64,000 bases of DNA from JBKBUF01 sp046290815 (GCA_046290815.1 JBKBUF010000005.1:120231-184230), one strand, 5' to 3'. Positions 34,619-46,000 are shown, counted from the first letter of the stretch. The notes: generated from the letters alone by a model not told the origin. Made by a program: numbers and translations.

Positions 34619-37600
34619 CTATAATTCCACCTTTTCCTTTTCCGGAATCATGGATTGAAGTGTTTTTAAAGAATCTTCGATGGTATCTATATCGTCGAAA
34701 ACAATCATTGGCCTTTTATTGACCTCTTTGAGTCTGCATCTCTTAGGATTTTTTTGTGCATACTGTAAAATTCTTCCGAATGTATCTGATTTATAATAAG
34801 CTTCTTTCTCCGGAGGGACAAAATATCCCTTCATATTTCCATTTTTAATAGTGAGTTTTTCAAATCCCAATTGCTCCGCCAACCAGCGAAGTTTTACTGT
34901 TTGAATTAAATCATTTACTTCTTCCGGAAGCGGACCAAAGCGGTCAACCATTCCGGTCCTGAAGTCTTCTAGTTCTTGCTCCGTTTTTATATTATCAAGA
35001 TTGGAGTATAAGCTTAATCGCTCACTGATATTGGAAACATAATCATCAGGAATTATAATAGACAAATCGGTTTCAATAACACAATCCTGAACCAGATTTT
35101 TAACATCTCTAAGCTGGAATTCTTTTTCAAACAATTCCCTGAACTCTGTTTCTTTCAATTCCTGAATTGCTTCATCAAGAATCTTGTGATACATATCAAA
35201 GCCAAGATCTGTAATAAATCCGCTTTGCTCAGCGCCTAAAAGATTTCCAGCCCCCCTGATATCAAGATCCCGCATTGCAACTTTAAATCCATCTCCCAAA
35301 TCTGAAAACTCCTCCAAAGCGCTTAATCTTTTCCTTGCATCTGCCGGCAATGTTGCAAGTGGCGGTGTAAGCAAATAGCAATAAGCTTTCTTGTTTGACC
35401 TACCAACCCTGCCTCTCATTTGATGAAGATCTGACAATCCGAACATATGAGCACGATTAATAATAATTGTATTGGCATTTGGGATATCAAGACCACTTTC
35501 AATAATATTGGTAGAAACAAGGACATCGTATTCGCCTTCCACAAATTTCATCATTACTTTCTCCAGCTTGTCTCCTTCCATTTGGCCATGGGCTATTCCT
35601 ATTTTGGCATCAGGTACAAGACGTTTAATAACATCTGCGACTTCTTCTATATCTTTCACCCGGTTGTGAACCATAAAAACTTGTCCGTTTCTCCGCAACT
35701 CAGCACTAACTGCATCCCTGATGATCTCTTCATTGAATACATGGATTTCTGTAGTAACGGGTTGCCTGTTCGGAGGAGCTGTAGCGATAATAGAAAGATC
35801 TCTGGCTCCCATTAATGAAAAATGCAGTGTTCTTGGTATCGGTGTGGCAGTTAACGTAAGCGTGTCTACATTGACCTTGTATTCTTTTAATCTGTCTTTT
35901 ACTTTCACTCCGAACTTCTGCTCTTCGTCTATAATCAACAACCCCAGATCCTTGAACTTTACTTCCTTGCTGATGATCTTGTGAGTTCCTATCAGTATGG
36001 TCGTTTTACCTTCTTCAACCCTCTTTAGTGTTTCTTTGATTTGCTGAGCGCTTTTAAATCTATTGATATACTCCACCAAAACAGGAAATCCTTTTAGTCT
36101 TTCACTAAAGGTTTTATAGTGTTGCATAGCGAGAATAGTAGTAGGTACAAGCACTGCAACCTGCTTTCCATTCACGGCCGCTTTAAATGCAGCTCTTATG
36201 GCCACCTCTGTTTTTCCAAAACCTACGTCACCACAGACAAGTCGGTCCATAGGATGAGGTTTCTCCATATCTTCTTTTACATTGGAAGTAGCCTTTGCCT
36301 GATCAGGAGTATCCTCATATATAAAAGATGACTCCAGTTCTGCCTGTAAGAAATTGTCTTTCCCGAATGCGAATCCGGGAGCGGCTTTCCGTTTTGCATA
36401 AAGATTGATTAACTCTTTTGCAATATCCTTAACCTGCTTTTTGACTTTCTTCTTTTTGCTATCCCAATCTCCAGACCCCAGCTTGCTCATTGCCGGAGGA
36501 CCACCTTCTTTGCCGCTGTACTTTGAAATTTTGTGCAATGCATGAATACTTACGTACAGCAAATCATCGTCACGGTACACCAGCCTGATTGCTTCCTGTT
36601 GCCGGCCTCCGACATCTACCTTTTCCATTCCAGCAAATCTTCCAATTCCGTAGTCGGCATGAACTACGTAGTCTCCAGGCTGCAAAGACCTGAGTTCTTT
36701 TAGTGTAAGCGCTTTTGATTTGCTGAACCGCTCCTTGGTTTTATACCGTAAATATCTTTCAAATATCTGATGGTCGGTATAACATACCAACTTCAGATTA
36801 TGGTCAACGAAACCCTGTCTTAGGGATATATTCAGTGGCTGGAATTTTAAAAAACGATCCACCTCAGTAAAAATGGTATTAAGCCTTTCAATCTGATTAG
36901 GTGAATCTGCTGCTATGACATTATTATAACCTTTAGATTGATATTCATTTAGATTATCAACCAGCAAATTAAATTCTTTATTAAATGACGGCTGGACATT
37001 GGAAGAAAAAGCTATTCCTTCAGATGATTTAAAATAATACCTGCTACCAAATTCCAGAATATCAAATCGGGTGGCCAGCTTTTCAAAAGACTGTGAATTT
37101 TCAAATAAATCTTCAGGCTTGCTTATCACTCTCGACCCTCCGCTTTCCTGCATAATCTGATCAAAGGCACCCTCTGCTTTAGAGTAATATTTATCCAGGA
37201 GATCCAGGGTCATCTGGAAATCTTTAAACCAAAGTCTGGTAGTCTCCGGAATAAAGTCCAGAAGCGCTTCCCTGCTCTCTTGCATTAACCTGGTTTGGAT
37301 ATTCGGAACTATGGAAATGTTCTTTCTGCTGTCTACCGAAAGCTGTGAATTTGGATCGAAGGTTCTGATGCTTTCGATCTCATCGCCAAACAACTCAAGT
37401 CTGAAAGGAAAATCATGAGAATAGCTAAAGACATCTATTATACCACCTCTTACTGAAAATTGCCCAGGCTCATAAACAAAGTCAGTTCGCTCAAATTCAT
37501 ATTCCTGCAACAACTCAATGATGAAATTGAGATCTATCTTATCACCGATGTTTGCAGTAAAAGAATTTTCTTTTAATGATCTTTTGTTAATCACTTTTTC

Positions 37601-38017
37601 AGTTAGTGCCTCGGGGTAAGTGATTATAAGGAATGAGTCATTGCTCTTATTGTTGATCAGATTTAAAACCTCCGCCCTTTGCAGAATATTTGCGTTTTCT
37701 GTTTCTTCAAATTTATATGGCCTTTTATAAGAAGACGGGAAAAAAAGGATTTCGATATTGGGCAGCAGATTTTGGATATCATTATGAAAAAAAGCTGCTT
37801 CTTCTCTGTCATGTAAGATGACAAAATGCTTTCCTTTTACTGAGTTATAAAGCGAAGCAAGGACAATGGCATCCAGACTTCCGGCCAAGCCCTTAACCTG
37901 AATTCTTTTCGAACCGGAAGATTTGATTTGTTCTTCCAACGTCCGTACTGTTGCATCCTCCTGGTAAACTTTTAATAATTCCTGTACTTTCAAGACTAGT
38001 CTTTTTGAATTAAACAA
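34619..38017 (-). CDS. mfd: Transcription-repair coupling factor
   Basis: 1132 residues, close to the usual 1150. Mfd pushes stalled RNA polymerase off damaged templates and recruits UvrA. The N-terminus is the UvrB-like region ('FVYEPGQFSVRGGIIDVFSY'). About residues 420-500 is the RNA-polymerase-binding CarD-like domain ('LQPGDYVVHADYGIGRFAGM'). The helicase core has Walker A 'CGDVGFGKTEVAIRAAF' (about 597), DEEQ in 'LLIIDEEQKFGV' (about 697), and 'TLTATPIPRTLHFSLMGARD'. The conserved TRCF C-terminal domain ends the protein. It is probably transcribed alone. Confidence 0.97.
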   Translation of the reverse strand: MFNSKRLVLKVQELLKVYQEDATVRTLEEQIKSSGSKRIQVKGLAGSLDAIVLASLYNSVKGKHFVILHDREEAAFFHNDIQNLLPNIEILFFPSSYKRPYKFEETENANILQRAEVLNLINNKSNDSFLIITYPEALTEKVINKRSLKENSFTANIGDKIDLNFIIELLQEYEFERTDFVYEPGQFSVRGGIIDVFSYSHDFPFRLELFGDEIESIRTFDPNSQLSVDSRKNISIVPNIQTRLMQESREALLDFIPETTRLWFKDFQMTLDLLDKYYSKAEGAFDQIMQESGGSRVISKPEDLFENSQSFEKLATRFDILEFGSRYYFKSSEGIAFSSNVQPSFNKEFNLLVDNLNEYQSKGYNNVIAADSPNQIERLNTIFTEVDRFLKFQPLNISLRQGFVDHNLKLVCYTDHQIFERYLRYKTKERFSKSKALTLKELRSLQPGDYVVHADYGIGRFAGMEKVDVGGRQQEAIRLVYRDDDLLYVSIHALHKISKYSGKEGGPPAMSKLGSGDWDSKKKKVKKQVKDIAKELINLYAKRKAAPGFAFGKDNFLQAELESSFIYEDTPDQAKATSNVKEDMEKPHPMDRLVCGDVGFGKTEVAIRAAFKAAVNGKQVAVLVPTTILAMQHYKTFSERLKGFPVLVEYINRFKSAQQIKETLKRVEEGKTTILIGTHKIISKEVKFKDLGLLIIDEEQKFGVKVKDRLKEYKVNVDTLTLTATPIPRTLHFSLMGARDLSIIATAPPNRQPVTTEIHVFNEEIIRDAVSAELRRNGQVFMVHNRVKDIEEVADVIKRLVPDAKIGIAHGQMEGDKLEKVMMKFVEGEYDVLVSTNIIESGLDIPNANTIIINRAHMFGLSDLHQMRGRVGRSNKKAYCYLLTPPLATLPADARKRLSALEEFSDLGDGFKVAMRDLDIRGAGNLLGAEQSGFITDLGFDMYHKILDEAIQELKETEFRELFEKEFQLRDVKNLVQDCVIETDLSIIIPDDYVSNISERLSLYSNLDNIKTEQELEDFRTGMVDRFGPLPEEVNDLIQTVKLRWLAEQLGFEKLTIKNGNMKGYFVPPEKEAYYKSDTFGRILQYAQKNPKRCRLKEVNKRPMIVFDDIDTIEDSLKTLQSMIPEKEKVEL

Positions 38018-38361
38018 AATAAAGCTACCCGCCTGCTTCCTTTGTTCGGACTTTTTAAGGAAACAGGCAGGTACCTGATCACAAATTTATAAACAATGCA
38101 GAGAGGGGGAAAATTCTAAGGATTTAATTAAGTCAAATTATTTCATCCACCACGAATAAATGTTTCCGTTGATTTCCAGGAAAAAACGAAAAATTTCAGA
38201 TGATTTTCCTTTATAAAAATCAGAATAGCCAAAACATAAAGGGGATATAAGTAGTTGAACCAGCCGAGCTTGGCAAAAATATTTATATTAAAAATAAAAA
38301 TTTTACAATTCAGAAATATTAACTATCTTGAAGTTTGATTTTTTGATAGGAAGTTGAGGGA

Positions 38362-38520
38362 AGGTTAAAGGGAGAAAGAGGGAAGCTACCCCTGTAAAAC
38401 ACGAATGTTGCCGGGGCTTATGTTACCCAAGGGGCCGGGTAACATAAGACAGCAACAATCTCTCTTTAAAAACACATTAAATAAAGAATATGAAAACAAA
38501 TTATACTTACCTCCTTTAAC
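38362..38520 (+). promoter_or_regulatory. Candidate structured leader RNA
   Basis: CTTATGTTACCC (38417-38428), loop AAGGGGCC, GGGTAACATAAG (38437-38448) is a perfect 12-bp hairpin. It is wrapped by TGTTGC (38406-38411) / GCAACA (38452-38457) and by AAAGAG (38375-38380) / CTCTTT (38462-38467). The G-rich loop could also pair with CCCC at 38389-38392 as a pseudoknot. GTTAAAGG (38364-38371) plus AG (38373-38374) can pair with CTCCTTTAAC (38511-38520) in place of the outer stem. I match it to no known riboswitch; it has no poly-T after the main stem, so a simple terminator is unlikely. Confidence 0.45.
38490..38519 (+). CDS. Nine-codon leader mini-ORF
   Basis: ATG at 38490 encodes MKTNYTYLL then TAA at 38517. 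The N-terminus looks like the start of a normal protein but stops at once. Its last two sense codons and stop (CTCCTTTAA) lie in the segment that could pair with 38364-38374. No Shine-Dalgarno sequence is seen, which is normal in this genome. It could be a translated regulatory uORF or a chance frame. Confidence 0.3.
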   Translation: MKTNYTYLL

Positions 38521-38614
38521 GGGAGCCAATATACAGGGTTACACTACAGGTTATAAAAAAATATGAATTCGACAAATTATATACAATTATGGACTAACTA
38601 TACACAAAAATCCC

Positions 38615-41600
38615 ATGAACCGGTTTGCATACTTTTTTATCTTTTTAATTTTAGTGTGGTGGAAAGCAGGAGCACAGGTTACAGTAGACATCAATTCAGG
38701 TAACCCCAGGTTTCCCTTTCCTCAATTTTTGGATTACGGGTCTGACCGAAGGACCCTGGCATCGCAAAACTCTCCCGGCGTCACCCATGCCGAAATGGAG
38801 CAGATAACCCGTGATGCATGGCAGATTATGGCCAACGCATTTGTCTACTCCGGCGAATCACATGCCGGCATACAATACATAAGAGGAAATCTTGGTTGTC
38901 CATACGATTGCTCAGAAGGTGATGGTTATGCTCTTCTTGCCGCCGCTGAAATGGGTGACAAAAAAACATTTGACGGCTTGTGGATGAGGATTCATGATGA
39001 AAGAATGATTACCTACCCTCGCTACCGTGATTGTGTGGTTCCAAATGCAGGTTACCAATATGGACCAAACAGTTTAAAAGACAATACAGATGCTGCTACC
39101 GATGGCAGCTTTGACATAGCCCTGGCACTCCTAGTAGGCTGGAAGCAATGGGGAGACCTCATGGGAGTAAATGATGCCTGCGGAAATCCTATCAGCTACA
39201 GGCTGGAGGCATTGAGAGTAATTCGGGGATTAGTTGAAAAGCATGACCGGGGACTCGGAGATTGCAGGAGAGTTTCAGGAGTAATAGGTTTCGATGGTTA
39301 TATAAAACATTCAAATACAGGACCCGGTGAAATGACAGGTTGGGCTACAGGTATGTGTCCAGAAGGACCGGAATTTACTGGGCCTAATGTGACCCATATT
39401 GATTATGCCGCCCCGGCATATTTCCGTTGTTTCGCTGACTTTCTGCAAACCCAGGGAGGCTCCGCAGCGGATCTTGCATGGAATATAAATCAATTTCTCC
39501 GTGCTGAGGCTTCTTCTGACTGGGTGATGGGACAACTTTATAACAAAGGCCCTCAATCATTACCTGTCGCCGGTTGGGTAGGTATAGATGTAGCTAATAA
39601 TACCACCTTCAGTAATTTTGACATGGGTGAAGATTTCAGGTATGTATGGCGTCATGTTCTCAGTTATGTATGGCATGGAAACCCAACTACCAGCTGGAAC
39701 CCTGTAACCAAACAGGTAATTCCTGGTGGCAACACTATTGAAAGGGACATGGGTATCAGGTTTGCCAATTTCATGTCGAACCCTGCTCAGGCCCCATGGA
39801 ATCACGCTTGTGTCAATGTAGGAGGAGGACTCGCCCTTACCTTCCAGGGCCCATCTCAGATAGTCCAACAATACAATCCTAATACCGGTGCAGCTACCGG
39901 GGCATTCCCTCTTAACTGGATGCATGGCACCGGTGCACCTGCCGCTATTGCTGCTCAGGATTTTGATCTTATGGGGAAAATGTTCAGACAATGTGTGATC
40001 GAATGGGATGGTACTGTAGGTTATCTTAGCTCTGTACCGGTTTATTTTCACGGTTTCTTTCGTCTGCTCGGCCTCCTTACACTTTCAGGTAATCACCATT
40101 CACCTTGTGACTTTGTACCTCATGCCAATATAAAGGTTTATAAAGCTGTCGATAAAACCTATGCTTATCCCGGAGATACTTTAACTTATACCATTTCTTA
40201 CAGAAATTATGCATCAATTAATGCTACAGGAGTAGTAATTACTGATGCAATTCCTGCAGGCCTGACATTTGTATCCGCCAGCAATGGAGGCAGTGTATCA
40301 GGAGGGAATGTGATATGGAATATAGGTACAGTGCCGGGACTTCAAAATCAAAACTACAATGCTACAAGAGGGTCGGTAACCGTAAGATTCAGGATTAACA
40401 ATAATGCAACGGGCAGAATCTGCAATGTAGCAAACATCTCATGCACTAACGGGACAGGATGGACCAGCAATGAATATCCAAATAACATCACAGATGTGAT
40501 GGAAAGAAATTGTGTGGACATAGCAACGCGTCCGCTTTATATACAGAAATCATCCGATGTAGCTGCAGTAAACCCCGGACAAACCATCAATTATACACTT
40601 GATTTTGGCAATCAACCTATTCCATTTATCAACGGAGGAAGACCGGGAGTGAATGTTGCTTTTGCAAACAACGGTGTGGCTCCCGGCACCCAGCTTGGCT
40701 TAAAGTTTCGACTATACCATGGAGCAGATGAAGCATATATCAATTACAGGAATTACAGAATTTCATACTTTTTGCAGGATGCAACCACCACATGGTCTTT
40801 GGCTAATACTATATATGAAGGTGGTTCTGCTGCCGGTGTCACTGTAACACAGCAAAACCTGGTTCCGGGTTCAGATGCAACCGGCTCCTGGAATCAAAGG
40901 CTGATAATCAGATTTGCAAATCAGCTTGCAACCACCTCTCCTCATTTACTAAGATATTCCGGCTTAACTCAAAGAATACATCAGGGAGGAACAGCATTAT
41001 TAAGAGCAGTATGGAATCTGCATGATGCAGGCTGGGCCAGCCATGATTGGTCAGATGACTGGTCAGCAACACCGGCTGCCTCCGCTGCAGACGGACATGT
41101 TTATTTTCCCATAACAAATAACTGGGCGGATCCATATAATCCGAATATTCCTGTTACCAAACTTCATAATGAAGCTTGTCAGACTTCTGCAACAACAGTA
41201 AATAATATTCTTGTTGAAGAATGGGATGGATACACCTGGAGAAGAATTGCAGGAAACGGTCCTGTATCGGGAAGGGAAGTGGAGAATGTAGTATTAGTTG
41301 ATCAATTGCCACCAAATGTAACTTTTGTTGCATTCACTTCTACCCCTGCTATTGGATCTACAACATACGATGCTGCATCAAGGCAGATAAGATGGACTGC
41401 TCCATTGTTAAGAATTAACGAGCACGGTCAAATAAAGTACCGTGTAACTGCCAACAATGTACCATGTCCTGTAACCGGAAACATACAGAACATAGCCTCT
41501 ATATCAGGAACAAATGAATCTCCGGCGAGAGATACAAACAATGTAAGTTTAACCTGCGATTGTGTTCCGCCGCCGGCACCCCCTGCTACTTCCATGACCA

Positions 41601-43030
41601 AAACTGTTACCAGTGGTGCAGGCCCTTATGCTATAGGGAGTTCAATTTCTTATAGCATCACCTATACCAATACACATGGTTCAATTGCTAATCCCGACCT
41701 GAACAGCTCAACCAACTGGACAAGGCAAAGCGGGACAACCAATTTTAACTTTGGAAGCAACAGGGTTTCAACTGTTAGTAATCAAAGTACTGTAATGACA
41801 TACGGTTATTCACATGGAACAAATGGAGTACTCACCGGAAGATATACATTTCAGGAACATGCAGTAGCCGGAATCGCCATGAGACACACAGGCGGTGCTA
41901 TCGGTAACGGGATATATGTAACCTTCAAGGCCAATGCAGGAGCAGGCAATGTAGAAATAAGATTCTGGAATGGTACTACACAGGTAGGAGCAGCCTCTAC
42001 ACCAGCAGTCTCAGGTCTTGCATCCGGATACTTTGATTATCGAATTGAATTAAATGGCGGCACAATATCCCTTTGGATCAATAACTTTTCAGGAGCTCCT
42101 CTTCTAAGTATGACAGGAATGACTGTGCAGGCAGGATATGCTGGAATAATAAACGGAACCCCCGGTGCAGCTGATGTTTGGGGAACACATCACTTTTCTT
42201 CATGGTGGACCAATCTTGATTCAGGATTTAATGTGCAGATGTATGACCCGATCCCTTCCGACATTACTTATGTATCATCATCCAACTCCGGGACAGTGAC
42301 AGGAGGCATATTAGAATGGCCTATGACCAATAGCACCACTACTACTCCATTACTTGCAGGCCAGACCATCACCCGCACCTGGACAGGAACAGTATCTACC
42401 TGCAATTGCGGCGGTGTGTTAGCCAATACAGCTTACATGCGAATACTTGGTGTTTCTCCGGAACCCGCCGCACAGGTGGTGGTTTCCTGCAATTTTGTTA
42501 CACCGGTCACTTATCTTTCTTTCACAGGAAAAAAACAGGATAAATATAACCTGCTTGAATGGACCACATCTTCTGAAGTCAACAGTAACTATTTTGCTGT
42601 TGAGCGTTCCGATAACGGAAAAGATTTTCAAAGAATCGGCATGGTTAAATCTTATGGAAATTCCTCTTCTCCAAAAAACTATTCATACCATGACTATAAT
42701 TCTGCAAAGAACAACACATACTATAGACTTGCGCAATATGATACAGATGGAAGATATAATCATAGTGAAGTGATTTACTTATCTGGTCAAAATGCAGATG
42801 TAAAAATATATCCGAATCCATTCAGCTCAGAAACTAAAATTTTGATTCTTCCTGCGGATGAAAAAGAAGTAACCATAAAACTGTTTTCGGGCAATGGGAT
42901 ATGTATAAATGAATATAAAGTAAGTGAGGCTGCTGAACTAACAATTGGAAATGACATGGCTGCAGGCTTGTATTTACTGCAGGTTATTTCCGGGGATCAA
43001 ATTCAAACATATAAAATCATCAAACATTAA
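38615..43030 (+). CDS. Secreted GH8-family glycoside hydrolase with split DUF11 modules and T9SS type A domain
   Basis: 1471 residues. Signal peptide: residues 1-20, ending 'KAGAQ'. About 25-500 is a GH8 catalytic domain (endoglucanase, lichenase, xylanase or chitosanase family). The general acid is probably Glu101 in 'SEGDGYALL'. The GH8 signature A-[ST]-D-[AG]-D appears as 'ATDGSFDIALAL' with Asp163 present but Ser165 in place of the second Asp. About 505-640 is a DUF11 beta-sandwich. A second DUF11 (about 640-985) and a third (about 993-1290) each contain a large inserted domain (about 667-885 and 1024-1200). Residues 1395-1471 ('IYPNPFSSETKILI') are the type A sorting domain. A 95% likely T9SS surface enzyme; exact substrate unknown. 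The paralog follows after 10 bases. Confidence 0.87.
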   Translation: MNRFAYFFIFLILVWWKAGAQVTVDINSGNPRFPFPQFLDYGSDRRTLASQNSPGVTHAEMEQITRDAWQIMANAFVYSGESHAGIQYIRGNLGCPYDCSEGDGYALLAAAEMGDKKTFDGLWMRIHDERMITYPRYRDCVVPNAGYQYGPNSLKDNTDAATDGSFDIALALLVGWKQWGDLMGVNDACGNPISYRLEALRVIRGLVEKHDRGLGDCRRVSGVIGFDGYIKHSNTGPGEMTGWATGMCPEGPEFTGPNVTHIDYAAPAYFRCFADFLQTQGGSAADLAWNINQFLRAEASSDWVMGQLYNKGPQSLPVAGWVGIDVANNTTFSNFDMGEDFRYVWRHVLSYVWHGNPTTSWNPVTKQVIPGGNTIERDMGIRFANFMSNPAQAPWNHACVNVGGGLALTFQGPSQIVQQYNPNTGAATGAFPLNWMHGTGAPAAIAAQDFDLMGKMFRQCVIEWDGTVGYLSSVPVYFHGFFRLLGLLTLSGNHHSPCDFVPHANIKVYKAVDKTYAYPGDTLTYTISYRNYASINATGVVITDAIPAGLTFVSASNGGSVSGGNVIWNIGTVPGLQNQNYNATRGSVTVRFRINNNATGRICNVANISCTNGTGWTSNEYPNNITDVMERNCVDIATRPLYIQKSSDVAAVNPGQTINYTLDFGNQPIPFINGGRPGVNVAFANNGVAPGTQLGLKFRLYHGADEAYINYRNYRISYFLQDATTTWSLANTIYEGGSAAGVTVTQQNLVPGSDATGSWNQRLIIRFANQLATTSPHLLRYSGLTQRIHQGGTALLRAVWNLHDAGWASHDWSDDWSATPAASAADGHVYFPITNNWADPYNPNIPVTKLHNEACQTSATTVNNILVEEWDGYTWRRIAGNGPVSGREVENVVLVDQLPPNVTFVAFTSTPAIGSTTYDAASRQIRWTAPLLRINEHGQIKYRVTANNVPCPVTGNIQNIASISGTNESPARDTNNVSLTCDCVPPPAPPATSMTKTVTSGAGPYAIGSSISYSITYTNTHGSIANPDLNSSTNWTRQSGTTNFNFGSNRVSTVSNQSTVMTYGYSHGTNGVLTGRYTFQEHAVAGIAMRHTGGAIGNGIYVTFKANAGAGNVEIRFWNGTTQVGAASTPAVSGLASGYFDYRIELNGGTISLWINNFSGAPLLSMTGMTVQAGYAGIINGTPGAADVWGTHHFSSWWTNLDSGFNVQMYDPIPSDITYVSSSNSGTVTGGILEWPMTNSTTTTPLLAGQTITRTWTGTVSTCNCGGVLANTAYMRILGVSPEPAAQVVVSCNFVTPVTYLSFTGKKQDKYNLLEWTTSSEVNSNYFAVERSDNGKDFQRIGMVKSYGNSSSPKNYSYHDYNSAKNNTYYRLAQYDTDGRYNHSEVIYLSGQNADVKIYPNPFSSETKILILPADEKEVTIKLFSGNGICINEYKVSEAAELTIGNDMAAGLYLLQVISGDQIQTYKIIKH

Positions 43031-43040
43031 TTGCTGATAA

Positions 43041-46000
43041 ATGAAATTTTTTAAAGCAGGACTGCTTATCTTTTTGTGTATTTATTTCAACAATTATCTT
43101 TTTGCCCAAACATGGCCGGGGGATACTATACAGGTATTTATCAATAGCGGTAATCCTAAATTTCCTTTTCCTCAATTCAGAGAATATACAACTGGAAAAT
43201 CTCTGGCATTACATAATCCTGTTGGTGTGGTTCATGCAGAGATGGAGAAAACTTCCCGTGACGCTTACAGGATAATGATGAATAGGGCCCTTTACACCGG
43301 CCAAAGCCTTGGTGCAGGACCAAACCAGGTAAGATATATTGTATTTAACAACAATACAGTACCTCATAATTATGGCACCTTTGTATCCGAAGGTGATGGC
43401 TATGCACTTCTTGCCGCTGCATATATGGCCGATAAAAAAACTTTCGACGGACTATGGTGCTGGATTCATGACAATAGATTAAGCGTGGTAAAAAGATATA
43501 TTAACTGCGCTGATCTTCGTCCTACTTATGCATATGGCCCATATACTGCAGGTTGGAAAAACGATGCTTCCACTGCTGCGGGATCCGGAGATAATGACTC
43601 TGCTGCTGATGGAGATTTTGACATAGGACTTGCCTTGCTTATTGCTTACAGACAATGGGGTGAATGGATGGGAGTCAACGATGCATGCGGAAATCCGATT
43701 TCGTACAGGCAGGAAGCCATCCATTTTATCAAAGCAATGGTAGAAGCAACTGAAGTAGATGACGGAAATCCCTTTACTCCCGCACAATATGTTACGGGCT
43801 GTATAGGCGTGGATGGTTATGTAAAGGGAGGAAATACCTGGGGAGAAATGACCAACTGGGCTATTGCAAACGGAATAAACCCAAGGCCGGCCTGTGGATT
43901 TGTATTTTCAAATTGTAATCAGAAATCATTCTTCGATTATTTCGCTCCAGCCTATTACAGGACTTTCGGAGATTTCCTCCAGGAACAATCTCAACCAGCC
44001 TGGTGTGTGGAGCAATACAGAAGAGCAGAAGCATCATCTGACTGGCTTATGGGTAAGTTTTATGAGCAGGGTCACATTGGCTTTGCCGGCGGTGTTACGA
44101 TGAATGAAGCTACTCTTACACCAACTTTTACCGAAGCATCACCTACAGGATCATTTGATGGAGAAGCATTTCGATTACCCTGGAGAACCATCAGCAATTT
44201 CATGTGGCATGGAGCACCTACACGTAATTGGGATCCTTTAAACCATGCCGCTATACCCGGAACCAATACCTATGAAAGAGATAATGCATTAAGGATCTCT
44301 CAATTCCTTAAAGCCCCACAAAACTATGGTACGCCCTGCCAGAAATTAGGCAGTGACCCCATCGATATCAGATTTCAGGGAAACACACTTGTACATAGTG
44401 CGCACAACATGAATGGCACTCCCGGTAACCCATACATATATATGAACTGGATCCACGGAGCAGCTGCAGCGGCACCTGTTATTTCAGAAGATGTAGAAAC
44501 ACTTGCCAAAACCTACAGACAACTTGAGCTGGAATGGGATGTGGTAAATGACATGCCAACCAATGACAACGAAAGATACATTAACAGTACACCAAAATAT
44601 TTTCATTGCTGGTACAGGGTGCTTGGATTATTGATCACTACAGGCAACTGGCATTCGCCAAATACTCTGATGGTACCTGATGCAAATATGAAAGTGTACA
44701 AAGCAGTAAGTAAAACCTACGGATTCCCTGGAGATACATTGAAATACACTATATCTTACCGGAATTACGCTTCCATCAATGCACTGAATGTAAAAATAGA
44801 AGATGTGATTCCATCAGACCTTGAATTTGTTTCTGCGAGCAACGGAGGGGTATTTGCTGCAGGCAAAGTAACATGGAACATCGGGACAGTACAGGGATTT
44901 CAAACGGCAACAGGAGTTGCTCCGACACAAGGTTCTGTAACACTGATTTGCAGAATCAAACAGGGTACACCAACCGGAACAAGAATCTGCAATACAGCGA
45001 CCATTACTTGTACCAATGGTACCGGCTGGACCAGCAATGAATATCCCAACAATATTACCGCCACCATGGAGAGAAACTGTGTTGATGTGGTAAGAAGAGC
45101 CCTGACAATTGAAAAAACGGCCAATCGAAGCATGATGAATCCGGGGGACGAAGTGGAATTTACATTGAACTTTGAAAACAGTTCGGATGCAGGATGGCTT
45201 GACGGAGGAAGACCTGGCATAACTGTAACACATGGTTATGGGTATTCAGGACCTAATACAGTTAATTTGTACTTCAGAATATTTCATGGTGCTGAGGAGG
45301 CTTACATAGATTATGGCAACTATCGTGTTTCCTATTTTATTAATGATCCCGCAAAAACAGGATTTTATCCTGCAGATCCTACAGGCTGGACTTTCAATGT
45401 AAATATTCTTGAAGGAGGAGATCCGACGAAAGTAAACTTTGCATTTCAGAAAATCCCATTCGGCACTGATGCCGGAAACGGAAGAAAATGGGACCAGAGG
45501 CTCACCTGCAAATTTGCTCCTGCACTTGCAGCAACATCACAACATCTGTATAAATATTTTGGTGTCACTGGAAGAGTTCACCGAGGAGTAAGAGAACCTT
45601 TCAGAATTATGCTGAAACTGGAATCTAATCCTTCATCACCTATGTCTCCGCAACTTGCCGATGACTGGTCTTTTGACGGAGATGCATCACCTTTAAATGT
45701 TGGTTCAGACGACAAAAGCACTTTCTTTCCTATTACACCAGACTGGACAGATCCCGTAAATTTTCCTGCAGGAAGAAATGTTGACAGAATACACGTGGAC
45801 GAATGCCGCACCAAAACTCCCAATTACCAAAGAGTCCTGGTGGAAGAATTTGACGGATATACATGGAGAAGAGTATTTGGAAGAGGCCCTCTTCCCGGAA
45901 GAGAAACCTACAATGTGGTGGTAGTAGATACTTTACCGGCTGATCTCACATGGGCAGGATTCGTCGACAACGAAGCTTTAGGAATCACAGCGACCTACAC

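Larger units (their letters stand above)
38018..38614. other. Long intergenic leader upstream of the GH8 pair
   Basis: About 600 bases with no normal gene. From 38018 to about 38340 I see only AT-rich sequence, probably the mfd and GH8 promoters. From 38362 to 38520 there is a structured segment, described separately, and a 9-codon mini-ORF. The remaining 95 bases before the ATG at 38615 are AT-rich and contain no hairpin I would claim. Confidence 0.6.

Noticed and set aside
38350..38420. Resemblance to a cobalamin riboswitch (AAAGGGAG, then CCCCTGTAA)
   Set aside because: The conserved GCAAC of the box and the downstream GCCACTG motif are missing, spacing is wrong, and the gene downstream is not a cobalamin gene.
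38505..38519. ACCTCCTTT matches the 3' end of 16S rRNA
   Set aside because: Only nine bases agree and no other 16S sequence is near, so I treat it as chance.
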